From Sediminicoccus rosea (GTDB taxonomy: Bacteria > Pseudomonadota > Alphaproteobacteria > Acetobacterales > Acetobacteraceae), in contig NZ_CP137852.1 of assembly GCF_033547095.1 (NCBI RefSeq), forward strand, positions 4,675,001-4,739,000: a DNA stretch of 64,000 bases. Direction: 5' to 3'. This document shows positions 53,921 to 62,265 of this stretch, one piece after another. Position 1 is the stretch's first letter. Each line of letters opens with the position of its first letter. The position numbers and the translations under genes were made by a program. The notes under the pieces were generated by a model, which saw nothing but the letters and a program-made list of their open reading frames with translations, did no database searches and was not told the origin of the DNA.

Positions 53921-53966
53921 AAGAAAAAGCTCCGCCATGGGAAGAATAGCCTTCCCTCGGCAGAGC
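53921..53966 (-). terminator. Rho-independent terminator of rpsT
   Basis: On the minus strand GCTCTGCC pairs with GGCGGAGC and, inside a 2-base internal loop, GGGAAG pairs with CTTCCC around a 6-base loop. The stem is followed directly by TTTTTCTT. This is a textbook intrinsic terminator 31 bases after the rpsT stop, and it shields the dnaA promoter from read-through. Confidence 0.85.
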
Positions 53967-53996
53967 CGTTCCAATTGTCAGTAGTTGAAGGCGCGA

Positions 53997-54272
53997 TCAG
54001 GCCGAAGCGGTGTTCAGCGCCTTGATGCGAGCCGAGAGGCGCGACATCTTGCGGGCCACGGTGTTGCGATGGAGCACACCCTTGGTCACCGCCGTCTGCA
54101 TTTCCGGCTGCGCGGACTGGAACGCCGCGGCCGCCTGCTCCTTGTCGCCGCCGGCGATCGCCAGCTCGACCTTGCGCAGGAAGGTGCGCACGCGCGAACG
54201 GCGCATGCGGTTGCGCTCGGTGCGCTTCTCGGTCTGGCGGATGCGCTTGCGCGCGGAAGCATTGTTGGCCAT
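53997..54272 (-). CDS. rpsT: 30S ribosomal protein S20
   Basis: 91 residues, highly basic and helical. [20 protein letters not shown] and [20 protein letters not shown] are typical, and the C-terminus has [21 protein letters not shown]20 binds 16S rRNA early in small-subunit assembly. It is followed by a strong intrinsic terminator and then dnaA, the usual alphaproteobacterial order. Confidence 0.98.
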   Translation of the reverse strand: MANNASARKRIRQTEKRTERNRMRRSRVRTFLRKVELAIAGGDKEQAAAAFQSAQPEMQTAVTKGVLHRNTVARKMSRLSARIKALNTASA

Positions 54273-54391
54273 GGGCGTTGAGTGCGATCGCTTCTGGAGT
54301 GAGTGACAGGGACGGTGAAGGCCGCCCGAGGAAGCGAGGGTCTAAGCCCCCGCCCCCCTCATCGTCAAGACGGGAAGTGCGGCGGCGCCCC

Positions 54392-55168
54392 TCACCGGTT
54401 GCGGAAAGCGGGCTTGCGCTTCTCGGCGAAGGCCGACATGCCCTCCTTCTGGTCCTCGGTCGCGAAGAGCGAATAGAAGATCTTGCGCTCGAAGCGCACG
54501 CCCTCGGCCAGGGTCGTCTCGAAGGCGCGGTTCACCGCCTCCTTGGCGATGGCGACGGCGGGGCCCGAGAGGCTTGCGATCTTCTCGCCCACCTTCATCG
54601 CCTCGGCCATCAGCTGGTCCAGCGGGACCACGCGGGCGACGAGGCCGCTGCGCTCGGCCTCCGTCGCGTCCATCATGCGGGCGGTGAGCACGAGGTCCAT
54701 CGCCTTGGCCTTGCCCACCGCGCGCGTCAGGCGCTGGGTGCCGCCCGCACCGGGGATGATGCCGAGGTTGATCTCCGGCTGGCCGAACTTCGCGTTGTCG
54801 GCCGCGATGATCATGTCGCACATCATCGCCAGCTCGCAGCCCCCACCCAGCGCGAAGCCGGCCACCGCCGCGATGACGGGCTTCTTGATGGTGGTGACCG
54901 CCTCCCAGCGGGCGGTGATGAAGTCCTCGAAATAGACGCCCGGCCAGGTGCGGTCCTTCATCTCCTTGATATCGGCACCGGCGGCGAAGGCCTTCTCGGA
55001 GCCGGTCAGGATGATGGCGGCGATGGCGGGGTCGGCGTCGAAGCCGCGCAGCGCCTCGCCCAGCTCACCCATCAGCTGGTCGCAGAGCGCGTTCAGCGCC
55101 TGCGGCCGGTTCAGCCGGATCACGGCGACCGCGCCTTGCGTCTCTGTCAGGATCATTTCGTAGGCCAT
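54392..55168 (-). CDS. echA: Enoyl-CoA hydratase (crotonase family)
   Basis: 258 residues. It hydrates trans-2-enoyl-CoA to 3-hydroxyacyl-CoA in fatty acid or branched-chain oxidation. The oxyanion hole is formed in [13 protein letters not shown] and [18 protein letters not shown]; catalytic glutamates lie in [20 protein letters not shown], and the C-terminus has [10 protein letters not shown], common in short-chain hydratases. The place between mutM and rpsT is conserved in alphaproteobacteria. Confidence 0.95.
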   Translation of the reverse strand: MAYEMILTETQGAVAVIRLNRPQALNALCDQLMGELGEALRGFDADPAIAAIILTGSEKAFAAGADIKEMKDRTWPGVYFEDFITARWEAVTTIKKPVIAAVAGFALGGGCELAMMCDMIIAADNAKFGQPEINLGIIPGAGGTQRLTRAVGKAKAMDLVLTARMMDATEAERSGLVARVVPLDQLMAEAMKVGEKIASLSGPAVAIAKEAVNRAFETTLAEGVRFERKIFYSLFATEDQKEGMSAFAEKRKPAFRNR

Positions 55169-55203
55169 GGCGTCCTCGGAGGTTGGCGGCCGCGGCGTGC
55201 CGC

Positions 55204-56100
55204 TCAGCGTTGATGTTTGGCGCAGTAGAAGGTGGATCGGCCCGACTGCACAAGCCGGGTGATCCCGGAGCAGGCGGGCGGGCCTGGGCAGCGCGCGCAG
55301 GGCTGGCCCGCGCGGTCATAGACGTCGAACCGTTCCTGGAAGACGCCGAGCTCGCCATCCGCCCGCACATAGTCGCGCAGGCTCGAGCCACCGGCCGCGA
55401 TCGCCTCGGTCAGGACCGAGGTGATGGCCGGCACCAGACGCCCGGCCCGGGCGCCCGGAATGGTGGCGGCCAGCCGCCGGGGCGAGATCCCGGCGCGGTA
55501 CAGCGCCTCGCTGACATAGATGTTGCCCAGGCCGGCGACGACCTTCTGGTCCAGCAGGGCGGCCTTGATCGGGGTGATCTTGCCGGTCAGCGCCGCCTCC
55601 AGCGCCTCGACCGTGAAGCCGGGCTCCAGCGGCTCCGGGCCCAGGCCGGCCAGCAGCTTGTGGCCGTCCTCGGCGTCGCGCGGGACGAGGTCCACGCAGC
55701 CGAAGCGGCGGGGGTCCACGAAGCCGACGCGCCAGCCGCCCTCCGTCTCCATCACCAGGTGCTCATGCGCCTCGGGCGGCTGGTTGTGGCCGCGGGCGTC
55801 GCTGGCGAGGCCCTGCGGGCCCATCCGGGCCACCACGGCGGCATCGCGGTGCCGCGCCACCATCCGGCCGGACATGCCGAGATGGATCAGCACGCTCTCC
55901 CGCCCCTCCAGGCGCATCAGCATGTATTTGCCGCGCCGCCGGAAGCCTTCCACCCGCGCGCCCGTGAGCGTCGCGGCCAGGCCGGGCGGGAAAGGCCAGC
56001 GCAGGCCGGCGCGGCGCGTCTCGGCATGGCAGATCACCTGGCCGCCGAGCACGGAAGCCAGGCCGCGCATGACGGTCTCGACCTCGGGCAATTCGGGGAT
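55204..56100 (-). CDS. mutM: Formamidopyrimidine-DNA glycosylase MutM/Fpg, apparent ATC start
   Basis: 298 codons if read from an ATC at 56100. The family always begins M-PELPEVET, with Pro1 as the nucleophile. Here the DNA reads ATC-CCC-GAA-TTG-CCC-GAG, giving [13 protein letters not shown], with GAGGAGG five bases before the ATC. The first standard start, TTG at 56091, would lose three residues and move the proline. Conserved parts include [20 protein letters not shown] and the C-terminal zinc finger, whose last ligand is His (FYCAKHQR) instead of Cys. It removes oxidised purines from DNA. ATC initiation is an inference. Confidence 0.85.
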   Translation of the reverse strand: MPELPEVETVMRGLASVLGGQVICHAETRRAGLRWPFPPGLAATLTGARVEGFRRRGKYMLMRLEGRESVLIHLGMSGRMVARHRDAAVVARMGPQGLASDARGHNQPPEAHEHLVMETEGGWRVGFVDPRRFGCVDLVPRDAEDGHKLLAGLGPEPLEPGFTVEALEAALTGKITPIKAALLDQKVVAGLGNIYVSEALYRAGISPRRLAATIPGARAGRLVPAITSVLTEAIAAGGSSLRDYVRADGELGVFQERFDVYDRAGQPCARCPGPPACSGITRLVQSGRSTFYCAKHQR

Positions 56101-56165
56101 GGCGGCCTCCTCTTTCTCCGGTCCCCCGCATGGCAGATTCGCCCTGTTGCCGCTATACCCGGCGG

Positions 56166-56915
56166 ATGACCGAGAACCCCGAGACCACCGCCGATTTCGG
56201 CTTTCGCAGCGTCCCCGCCGAGGAAAAGGCCGGGCTGGTGCGCGAAGTCTTCGACAGCGTGGCCCCCCGCTATGACGTGATGAACGACCTGATGTCCCTC
56301 GGCCTGCACCGGGCCTGGAAGCGCATCTTCGTCAACGCCATCCAGCCCCGCCCGGGCGAGACGCTGCTCGACCTCGCGGGCGGCACGGGGGACATCTCCT
56401 TCCTGGCGCTGGAGCGCGGCGCGGGCCGTGTCATCTGCTCGGACATCAATGCCGAAATGCTCTCGGTCGGCCAGTCGCGCGCGCTGAAGAAGGGGCTGGT
56501 GCGCGGCCTCTCCTTCCTGTGTGCCGATGCCGAGCACATCCCGCTGCCGGATCGCAGCGTGGAGAAGGTCAGCATGGCCTTCGGCCTGCGGAACTGCACC
56601 GACAAGGACGCCGTGCTGCGCGAGGTGCGGCGCGTGCTGCGCCCGGGCGGGCGCTTCCATTGCCTGGAATTCTCGCGCCTGGAGGTGGCCGCGCTGGCGC
56701 CGCTCTATGACGCCTGGTCCTTCAAGGCGCTGCCGGCGCTCGGCGGGCGCATCGCCCAGGATTCCGAGAGCTACCGCTACCTCGCGGAGAGCATCCGCAT
56801 GTTCCCCGACCAGGCGACGCTGGCCGCGATGATGGCGGCGGCCGGTCTGGAGCGCGTGCAGCACCGCAACCTCTCGGGCGGCATCGTCGCCATCCACACC
56901 GGCTGGCGCCTCTAG
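56166..56915 (+). CDS. ubiE: Demethylmenaquinone/2-methoxy-6-polyprenyl-benzoquinol methyltransferase
   Basis: 249 residues from the ATG at 56166 (an ATG at 56130 would add 12 residues). Conserved features are [20 protein letters not shown], the AdoMet site [16 protein letters not shown], and [19 protein letters not shown]. It makes the C-methylation step of ubiquinone synthesis, so it serves the respiratory and photosynthetic electron chains. It is divergent from mutM, as in many alphaproteobacteria, but ubiB does not follow. Confidence 0.95.
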   Translation: MTENPETTADFGFRSVPAEEKAGLVREVFDSVAPRYDVMNDLMSLGLHRAWKRIFVNAIQPRPGETLLDLAGGTGDISFLALERGAGRVICSDINAEMLSVGQSRALKKGLVRGLSFLCADAEHIPLPDRSVEKVSMAFGLRNCTDKDAVLREVRRVLRPGGRFHCLEFSRLEVAALAPLYDAWSFKALPALGGRIAQDSESYRYLAESIRMFPDQATLAAMMAAAGLERVQHRNLSGGIVAIHTGWRL

Positions 56916-56951
56916 CGCCCGCCCCAGGCCCCTCCTCATGAAGACCGAAAG

Positions 56952-57386
56952 ATGAGCATGCCGCACAAGGACCTCCAGGCCCGCATCGAGGCAAGCTTCG
57001 CCCAGCAGGGGCTGATGCGCGTGATCGAGGCGCGCATCGCCTCCGTCTCGCCGGGCCGCTGCGTGATCGAGGCGCCTTTCCGCAAGACGATGACGCAGCA
57101 GCAGGGCTTCCTGCATGCCGGCGTGCTGACCACGCTGGCCGACAATGCCTGCGGCTATGCCACCCTCTCCCTGCTGCCGCCGGGGCAGGAGGTGCTGACG
57201 GCGGAGCTCAAGGTGAATTTCCTGCGCCCCGCGCGTGGTGTGCTGGCCATCGCCCGGGCCGAGGTGCTCAAGCTCGGCCGCACGCTGACCGTGGCGCGCG
57301 CCGAGGTCTGGATGCGGGCCGAGGATGGCTCGGAGAGCCTCTGCGCCGCGATGCAGGCGACGCTGGTTCCCTCGCTGACCGGCTGA
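56952..57386 (+). CDS. PaaI-family hotdog thioesterase
   Basis: 144 residues. The hotdog fold core reads GFLHAGVLTTLADNACGYAT, with the catalytic Asp/Asn region typical of PaaI, followed by LTAELKVNFLRPARG. It probably hydrolyses acyl-CoA or aryl-CoA thioesters in the cytoplasm. It lies 36 bases after ubiE, and its stop overlaps the aroE start (TGATG), so it may share the aroE-coaE-dnaQ transcript. Confidence 0.9.
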   Translation: MSMPHKDLQARIEASFAQQGLMRVIEARIASVSPGRCVIEAPFRKTMTQQQGFLHAGVLTTLADNACGYATLSLLPPGQEVLTAELKVNFLRPARGVLAIARAEVLKLGRTLTVARAEVWMRAEDGSESLCAAMQATLVPSLTG

Positions 57387-58222
57387 TGGTCACGGGCCGC
57401 ATTCTGACAGGCAAGGCCATGCTGGCGGGGGTGGCGGGCTGGCCCGTCTCCCATTCGCGCTCGCCGCTGCTGCATGGCACCTGGATCGCGCGGCACGGGC
57501 TCGATGCGGCCTATGTGCCGCTGCCCATCGCGCCCGAGAATTTCACCACGGCCGTGCGCGGCCTGATGGCCGCGGGCTTCCGCGGCATGAACGTCACCAT
57601 CCCGCACAAGGAGGCCGCCTTCGCGGTCTGCGACGAGGTGCTGCCCCGCGCGCATCGCGCCGGCGCGGTGAACACGCTGGTCTTCCGCGACGGCCGCATC
57701 ACCGGCGATTGCACGGATGGCTTCGGCTTCCTCGCCTCCCTGCCTGACTACGACCCGAGGCGCGGCCCGGCGGTGATCCTGGGCGCGGGCGGCGCGGCGC
57801 GCGCCATCGCCGCCGCGCTGCTCGACGCGGGCTGCCCGCATCTGACCCTGGTGAACCGCACGCCGCAGCGCGCCGAGGCGCTGGCCCGGGCGCTCGGCGG
57901 GAACATCGCCGTCAGCGCCATGCCGCCGCTCGAAGGCGCCGCGCTGCTGGTGAACAGCACGAGCCTCGGCATGGCCGGGCAGCCGCCGCTGGAGCTGGAT
58001 CTCGCGCCCCTGCCCGCGCATGCCGTCGTCGCCGACATCGTCTATGTGCCGCTGGAGACGCGGCTGCTCGCCGCCGCCCGCGCGCGCGGGCTGCTGGGCG
58101 TGGATGGCCTCGGCATGCTGCTGCATCAGGCGCGGCCCGGCTTCGAGGCCTGGTTCGGCGTGGCGCCGGTGGTGGATGAGGAACTGCGCCGCATCGTCGC
58201 CGCGGACATCCCGCCGCGATGA
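57386..58222 (+). CDS. aroE: Shikimate dehydrogenase
   Basis: 278 residues. It reduces 3-dehydroshikimate with NADPH in the aromatic amino acid pathway. GWPVSHSRSPLLHG binds shikimate, MNVTIPHKEAAF carries the catalytic Lys75, and GDCTDGFGFLAS holds the conserved Asp; the NADP fold has ILGAGGAARAIAAALL and VNRTPQRAEAL. The TGATG overlap with the thioesterase and an ATGA overlap with coaE give tight coupling. Confidence 0.96.
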   Translation: MVTGRILTGKAMLAGVAGWPVSHSRSPLLHGTWIARHGLDAAYVPLPIAPENFTTAVRGLMAAGFRGMNVTIPHKEAAFAVCDEVLPRAHRAGAVNTLVFRDGRITGDCTDGFGFLASLPDYDPRRGPAVILGAGGAARAIAAALLDAGCPHLTLVNRTPQRAEALARALGGNIAVSAMPPLEGAALLVNSTSLGMAGQPPLELDLAPLPAHAVVADIVYVPLETRLLAAARARGLLGVDGLGMLLHQARPGFEAWFGVAPVVDEELRRIVAADIPPR

Positions 58223-58836
58223 AGGTCTGGGGCCTCACCGGCAGCATCGGCATGGGCAAGTCCACCGCGGCGCGCGCCTTCCAGCGCCTGGGCGTCCCGG
58301 TCTTCGACGCCGATGCCGCGGTGCATGCCCTGCAGGCCCGGGGCGGCCGCGCGGTGCGGCCCATCGCCCGGGCCTTCCCGGGAACCGAGCGTGACGGCGC
58401 CACGGATCGCGAGGCGCTGCGCCGCGCGGTGCTCGGCCAGCCCGAGGCGCTGAAGCGGCTGGAGCGCATCATCCACCCGCTGGTGCGCGACGAGCAGGCG
58501 CGCTTTCTCAAGCGCTGGCGCGGGCGCGGCACGCGCATCGTCGTGCTCGACATCCCGCTGCTGTTCGAAACGCGACGTGACCTCCGTGAGTTCGACCGCA
58601 TCCTCGTCGTCTCCGCACCCGCCGCCGTGCAGCGCCGCCGCGTGCTGCTGCGCCCAGGCATGACCAAGGCGCGGCTCGACGCCATTCTCGCCCGCCAGAT
58701 GCCCGATGCCGAGAAGCGCCGCCGCGCCGATGTGGTGATCCCGACCGGCCTCTCGCGCCATCACGCCCAGGCCCGGGTGCGGCGCCTCGTGCATGCCGCG
58801 GTACGGCAAGAGGCGCGGGAGATGCGCGATGCGTGA
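58219..58836 (+). CDS. coaE: Dephospho-CoA kinase
   Basis: 205 residues. It phosphorylates dephospho-CoA in the last step of coenzyme A synthesis. The P-loop is GLTGSIGMGKSTAARAF at the N-terminus; VFDADAAVHALQ and IVVLDIPLLFETRRDLREFD follow, the last being the CoA-binding and lid region. It is coupled to aroE by ATGA and overlaps dnaQ by eight bases. The aroE-coaE-dnaQ order is a known origin-proximal cluster in alphaproteobacteria. Confidence 0.95.
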   Translation: MKVWGLTGSIGMGKSTAARAFQRLGVPVFDADAAVHALQARGGRAVRPIARAFPGTERDGATDREALRRAVLGQPEALKRLERIIHPLVRDEQARFLKRWRGRGTRIVVLDIPLLFETRRDLREFDRILVVSAPAAVQRRRVLLRPGMTKARLDAILARQMPDAEKRRRADVVIPTGLSRHHAQARVRRLVHAAVRQEAREMRDA

Positions 58837-59497
58837 GGTCGTCCTCGACACCGAGACCACCGGCTTCGAGCCGCTGGAGGGCCACCGCGTCATCGAGGTC
58901 GCCGCGATCGAGATCGTGAACCTCATGCCGACGGGCAAGGTGTTTCACACGCTGGTGGACCCGGAACGCGACGTGCCGCCGGAAGCCACGCGCGTGCACG
59001 GCTTCACCCGCGCCGACCTGGAGGGCAAGCCACGCTTCGCCGAGATCGCCGACGCGATGCTCGAATTCCTGGGCGACAGCCCCATCGTCGCGCACAACGC
59101 GCCCTTCGACTTCAAGCACCTGGATGCCGAGCTGTTCCGCTGCAAGCGGCCCACGCTCGACCCCGCGCGGATGGTGGACAGCCTGGCGCTCGCGCGCCTC
59201 GCCTTCCCCGGCGCGCAGAACAGCCTGGATGCGCTCTGCCGGCGCTACAACATCGATCTCTCGCAGCGCACGACGCACAATGCGCTGCTCGACGTGAAGC
59301 TGCTGGCCGAGGTCTATCTGGAGCTGAAGGGCGGCCGGCAGCCGGGCCTCGTGCTCGGCTCGGCGCCCGTGGTGCAGACCATCCTGCGCGAGGCCGGCGC
59401 GCCGCGCACGCCACGCCCCATGCAGCCGACGCCCGAGCAGGAGGAAGCCTTCCAGGCCTTCCTCACGAAGCTGAAGGACCCCCTCTGGCTGAAGTGA
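58829..59497 (+). CDS. dnaQ: DNA polymerase III epsilon subunit (proofreading exonuclease)
   Basis: 222 residues from the ATG at 58829, within the coaE end. The DEDDh exonuclease motifs are VVLDTETTGFEPL (Asp7, Glu9), VAHNAPFDFKHLD, and THNALLDVKLLAEVY (His and last Asp). It removes mismatched bases during replication. The last 35 bases overlap the 3' end of the convergent sugar transferase gene. secB, often next in this cluster, is not present. Confidence 0.95.
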   Translation: MREVVLDTETTGFEPLEGHRVIEVAAIEIVNLMPTGKVFHTLVDPERDVPPEATRVHGFTRADLEGKPRFAEIADAMLEFLGDSPIVAHNAPFDFKHLDAELFRCKRPTLDPARMVDSLALARLAFPGAQNSLDALCRRYNIDLSQRTTHNALLDVKLLAEVYLELKGGRQPGLVLGSAPVVQTILREAGAPRTPRPMQPTPEQEEAFQAFLTKLKDPLWLK

Positions 59498-60083
59498 GGG
59501 GCGCCATGGTCGCCTCGCCCGGCGCATGCGCGCCGTGGCCGCTCAGCAGCAGCCCGGCGCAACGCGCGAGGATCACGAGGTCGCCGCGCAGCGTCACACG
59601 CTCCACATAGCGCGCATCCCATTCGAGACGCGCGGGCCAGGGCACGGCGTTGCGCCCCTCCGCCTGCGCGAGGCCGCACAATCCGGGGCGCACCGCCAGC
59701 CGCGTCGCCTCGCGCGGGGTGTAGAGGGGCACATAGTCCAGCGGCAGGGGGCGCGGGCCGACCAGCGACATCTCGCCCCGCAGCACCAGCCAGAGCTGCG
59801 GCAATTCATCCAGCGCCAGCGCCCGGATGGCGCGGCCGAAGCGCGAGAGACGGAGCGCGTCGCTGCCGGGCCCGGCCGCCATGCTGCGGAATTTCACCAT
59901 GCGGAACGGCACGCCGTCCCGCCCCGCGCGCCATTCCCGGAACAGCACGGGCCGGCCGAGCATGACGCGCACCGCCAGCGCGGTGCCCAGCAGCAGCGGC
60001 AGGCCCGCCGCCAGCAGCAGCGCCGCGCCCAGCACGTCGAAGCCGCGCTTGCCCCAGCGCCGATAGGCCTCGCCGTCAGGCAT
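59463..60083 (-). CDS. Initiating sugar-phosphate transferase (WcaJ/ExoY type)
   Basis: 206 residues. A membrane helix at KRGFDVLGAALLLAAGLPLL is followed by the cytosolic catalytic domain: RMVKFRSMAAGPG, LDELPQLWLVLRGEMSLVGP and RPGLCGLAQAEGRN, all conserved in bacterial sugar transferases. It puts the first sugar phosphate on undecaprenyl phosphate to start a surface polysaccharide repeat. It is the last gene of the minus-strand polysaccharide operon; its start overlaps the polymerase gene. Its 3' end overlaps dnaQ on the other strand. Confidence 0.92.
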   Translation of the reverse strand: MPDGEAYRRWGKRGFDVLGAALLLAAGLPLLLGTALAVRVMLGRPVLFREWRAGRDGVPFRMVKFRSMAAGPGSDALRLSRFGRAIRALALDELPQLWLVLRGEMSLVGPRPLPLDYVPLYTPREATRLAVRPGLCGLAQAEGRNAVPWPARLEWDARYVERVTLRGDLVILARCAGLLLSGHGAHAPGEATMAPLTSARGGPSAS

Positions 60084-61281
60084 CCCGCGCCTCCACGCCG
60101 AGCGAGAGCACGAGGCCGAGCGCGAACCACACCATGCGGTTGCCGAGGTCGGTCGAGACCATGGCGGTCATCGCGACGGGCAGGGTCAGCGCGAGGATCA
60201 CCGCGGCCCGCTCCGGCGCGACGCGCGGCAGCCGCGCGAACGCGAGCAGCAGCGCGCCCCCGAAGACGGCGAGCCAGAGCAGCAGGCCCACCGCACCGCC
60301 CTCCACCAGCGCCTCGACCGCGTGGTTGTGCGGGTGCAGTCCGCGATCCTGGCCGACGCCGATGGCGGGCGGGAAGCCGCCAGGGCCAAGGCCCGCCACC
60401 CCCGCCAGCCGCCAGGCCTCGCCCCAGAGGATCAGCCGCGCGGAATCCTGCCCGCCGCCCGGGCGGAACAGGCGCTCCAGCGTGGCGAGGTCCTCGGCGC
60501 GCCCGGGATCGAGCAGCAGCAGGCCGAGCCCCGCCCCGCCCCCCGCTGCCACGAGGGCGATCCAGCCCAGCGCCGCCGCCCTGCGGCCTTCCAGCAGCCA
60601 GCGCAGGGCGGGCGCCAGCGCCACCACGGCGGCGAGTTGCAGCAGCGCCGCCCGCCCGCCCGGCAGCAGCACGCCCACCGCGAGTGCCAGCAGCAGCGCG
60701 AGCCAGACCGGCACCCACAACCCCCGCGCCGCCGTGGCGCGCAGCGCGACCAGCCCCGCCGCGCAGGCGATGGAGAGCCCGGCCACCTGATACTGCACCC
60801 GCACGCGGTAGGGGTCGGCACCCACCTGCCCGCCCAGCACCACGGCATCGGTGGCGAGCCCCCAGGCGATGGCGGCCGCGACATAGGCGCCAAGGCCGAT
60901 CACCGCCACGGCGAAGACCCGCCGCGCCGCGGGATCCGCGCCGATCAGCAGGCCGAGCGCGAGCATCAGCGGGCCCGCCAGCACGATCTCCGGCAGCCGG
61001 TCCGCGACGCCCTCCCCCCATGGGCTCCAGGTCGCGGCCAGCACCCACCAGGCCCAGAGCAGCCCGCAGGCGGCGAGCGGGGGGCCGAGGCCGCGCGAAA
61101 CCAGCCAGGCCCGGCCCAGAACGAGCACCGGCAGCAGCGCCAGCAGCACCAGCAGCGCGACCAGCGTGATGTCGAAGGTCAGGTTCGCCACGGCCTGGGT
61201 GGATTTCAGCGCGCCCGCGAAATGCAGCACCGCGCCGGCCATCCCCGCCAGCGCCGCGAAGAGCGGCGCCGTCCTCAGCAT
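60076..61281 (-). CDS. O-antigen ligase/Wzy-like polysaccharide polymerase
   Basis: 401 residues with about 10-12 membrane segments. The large periplasmic loop carries SARLILWGEAWRLAGVAGLG and the HPHNHAVEALVEGG stretch that marks the Wzy_C/WaaL family. It joins polysaccharide repeats or ligates them to an acceptor at the outer face of the inner membrane. It overlaps the Wzz-like gene by seven bases upstream and the sugar transferase by eight bases downstream. Polymerase and ligase roles cannot be separated from sequence. Confidence 0.88.
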   Translation of the reverse strand: MLRTAPLFAALAGMAGAVLHFAGALKSTQAVANLTFDITLVALLVLLALLPVLVLGRAWLVSRGLGPPLAACGLLWAWWVLAATWSPWGEGVADRLPEIVLAGPLMLALGLLIGADPAARRVFAVAVIGLGAYVAAAIAWGLATDAVVLGGQVGADPYRVRVQYQVAGLSIACAAGLVALRATAARGLWVPVWLALLLALAVGVLLPGGRAALLQLAAVVALAPALRWLLEGRRAAALGWIALVAAGGGAGLGLLLLDPGRAEDLATLERLFRPGGGQDSARLILWGEAWRLAGVAGLGPGGFPPAIGVGQDRGLHPHNHAVEALVEGGAVGLLLWLAVFGGALLLAFARLPRVAPERAAVILALTLPVAMTAMVSTDLGNRMVWFALGLVLSLGVEARDA

Positions 61282-62207
61282 GCGCCGTCGCCGCCCGGCA
61301 GGCGCGTGAGCACCGGCTCCTTGCGGGCCGGGGCGGGCTCGGCGGGCGGTCGCCAGGCGGGGGCCAGCGCGGACGGCAAGGGCGGCCGCAGCAGGATGCG
61401 GCAGGTGACGGCGAGCAGCACGGCACCCGGGATCACGATGGCGAGCAGCACCAGCAGCAGGGGCCGGTTGGGCACCGAGGGGCGGATCTCCACCATCGGC
61501 ACGGAGACGAGCCGCGCCGCCGCCGCCTCGTCGGCCGCCACCACCAGCGCCGCGCGCTGCTGCTGCGCCAGCAGGTCATAGAGGCTGTTGCGCAGGAAGA
61601 GGTCGGGCTCGACGCGCAGCCGCGCCTCCAGCGCCGCGATGCGCCGTCCGGCCAGCTCGGCCAGGGTTTCGCGAACCCGTCCCTCGGCCTGGGCATGCAG
61701 CCGTTGCAGCATGTCGAGGGCGGAATCACGGTCCCGGTGCACCAGCTCCAGCGTCCAGGTGACCGAGGTGAGCGAGGGGGTGGCGCCGAAGTTGCGCTCC
61801 AGGAAGCGCAGCGCATCATCCGTATCGGCCTGCAGGCGCAGGCCCAGCAGCCGGCGGATCGGGCCGAGCGGCAGGGCGGCGCGGCGCTCCTCGATTTGCG
61901 CCAGAAGTGGCGTGTCCCGCGCCAGCACGTTGGCCGCCTCCGGCGCGCGCAGGGCCGCCAGATAGACCGCGAAATTGCCGCCCGGCCGTTGGTCGAGCAG
62001 GGAGGGCTGCAGGAAGGCCGAGGGCGTGAGCAGCGAGGAGGTGGCGATGCCCGTCGTCTCGGAGGGCGCCACGATGGCGGTGGCGACGAAGCTGCGCGGC
62101 CAGTTCCAGAGCAACGTCGCGGCCAGGGCATAGACCACGGCGCAGCAGAGCAGGATGCCCATGCGCTGGCGCCACACCTCCCTGAGCAAAGCGTCCAGCG
62201 CCATCAT
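61275..62207 (-). CDS. Wzz-like polysaccharide chain-length/co-polymerase protein
   Basis: 310 residues from the ATG at 62207 (a second ATG follows at once). A first membrane helix lies at MGILLCCAVVYALAATLLW, a periplasmic coiled region follows at about 90-235, including LHAQAEGRVRETLAELAGRR, and a second helix at RPLLLVLLAIVIPGAVLLAV. This two-helix layout is that of Wzz/GumC-type co-polymerases. There is no C-terminal tyrosine kinase domain. It sits in the operon between the heparinase-like protein and the polymerase. Sequence similarity to Wzz motifs is modest. Confidence 0.82.
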   Translation of the reverse strand: MMALDALLREVWRQRMGILLCCAVVYALAATLLWNWPRSFVATAIVAPSETTGIATSSLLTPSAFLQPSLLDQRPGGNFAVYLAALRAPEAANVLARDTPLLAQIEERRAALPLGPIRRLLGLRLQADTDDALRFLERNFGATPSLTSVTWTLELVHRDRDSALDMLQRLHAQAEGRVRETLAELAGRRIAALEARLRVEPDLFLRNSLYDLLAQQQRAALVVAADEAAAARLVSVPMVEIRPSVPNRPLLLVLLAIVIPGAVLLAVTCRILLRPPLPSALAPAWRPPAEPAPARKEPVLTRLPGGDGAC

Positions 62208-62265
62208 GGCCTCACGTCGTGCAGGCAGGATGGGGGCGGAGATGCAGGAAATGCAACCTATGGGA

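Noticed and set aside
53672-53996. oriC upstream of dnaA
   Set aside because: No cluster of DnaA boxes and no AT-rich unwinding element; the gap is explained by the rpsT terminator and a dnaA promoter.
55204-56091. mutM as a pseudogene
   Set aside because: Apart from the start codon the frame is intact, full length and keeps the conserved core and zinc finger, so a non-standard start is more likely than decay.
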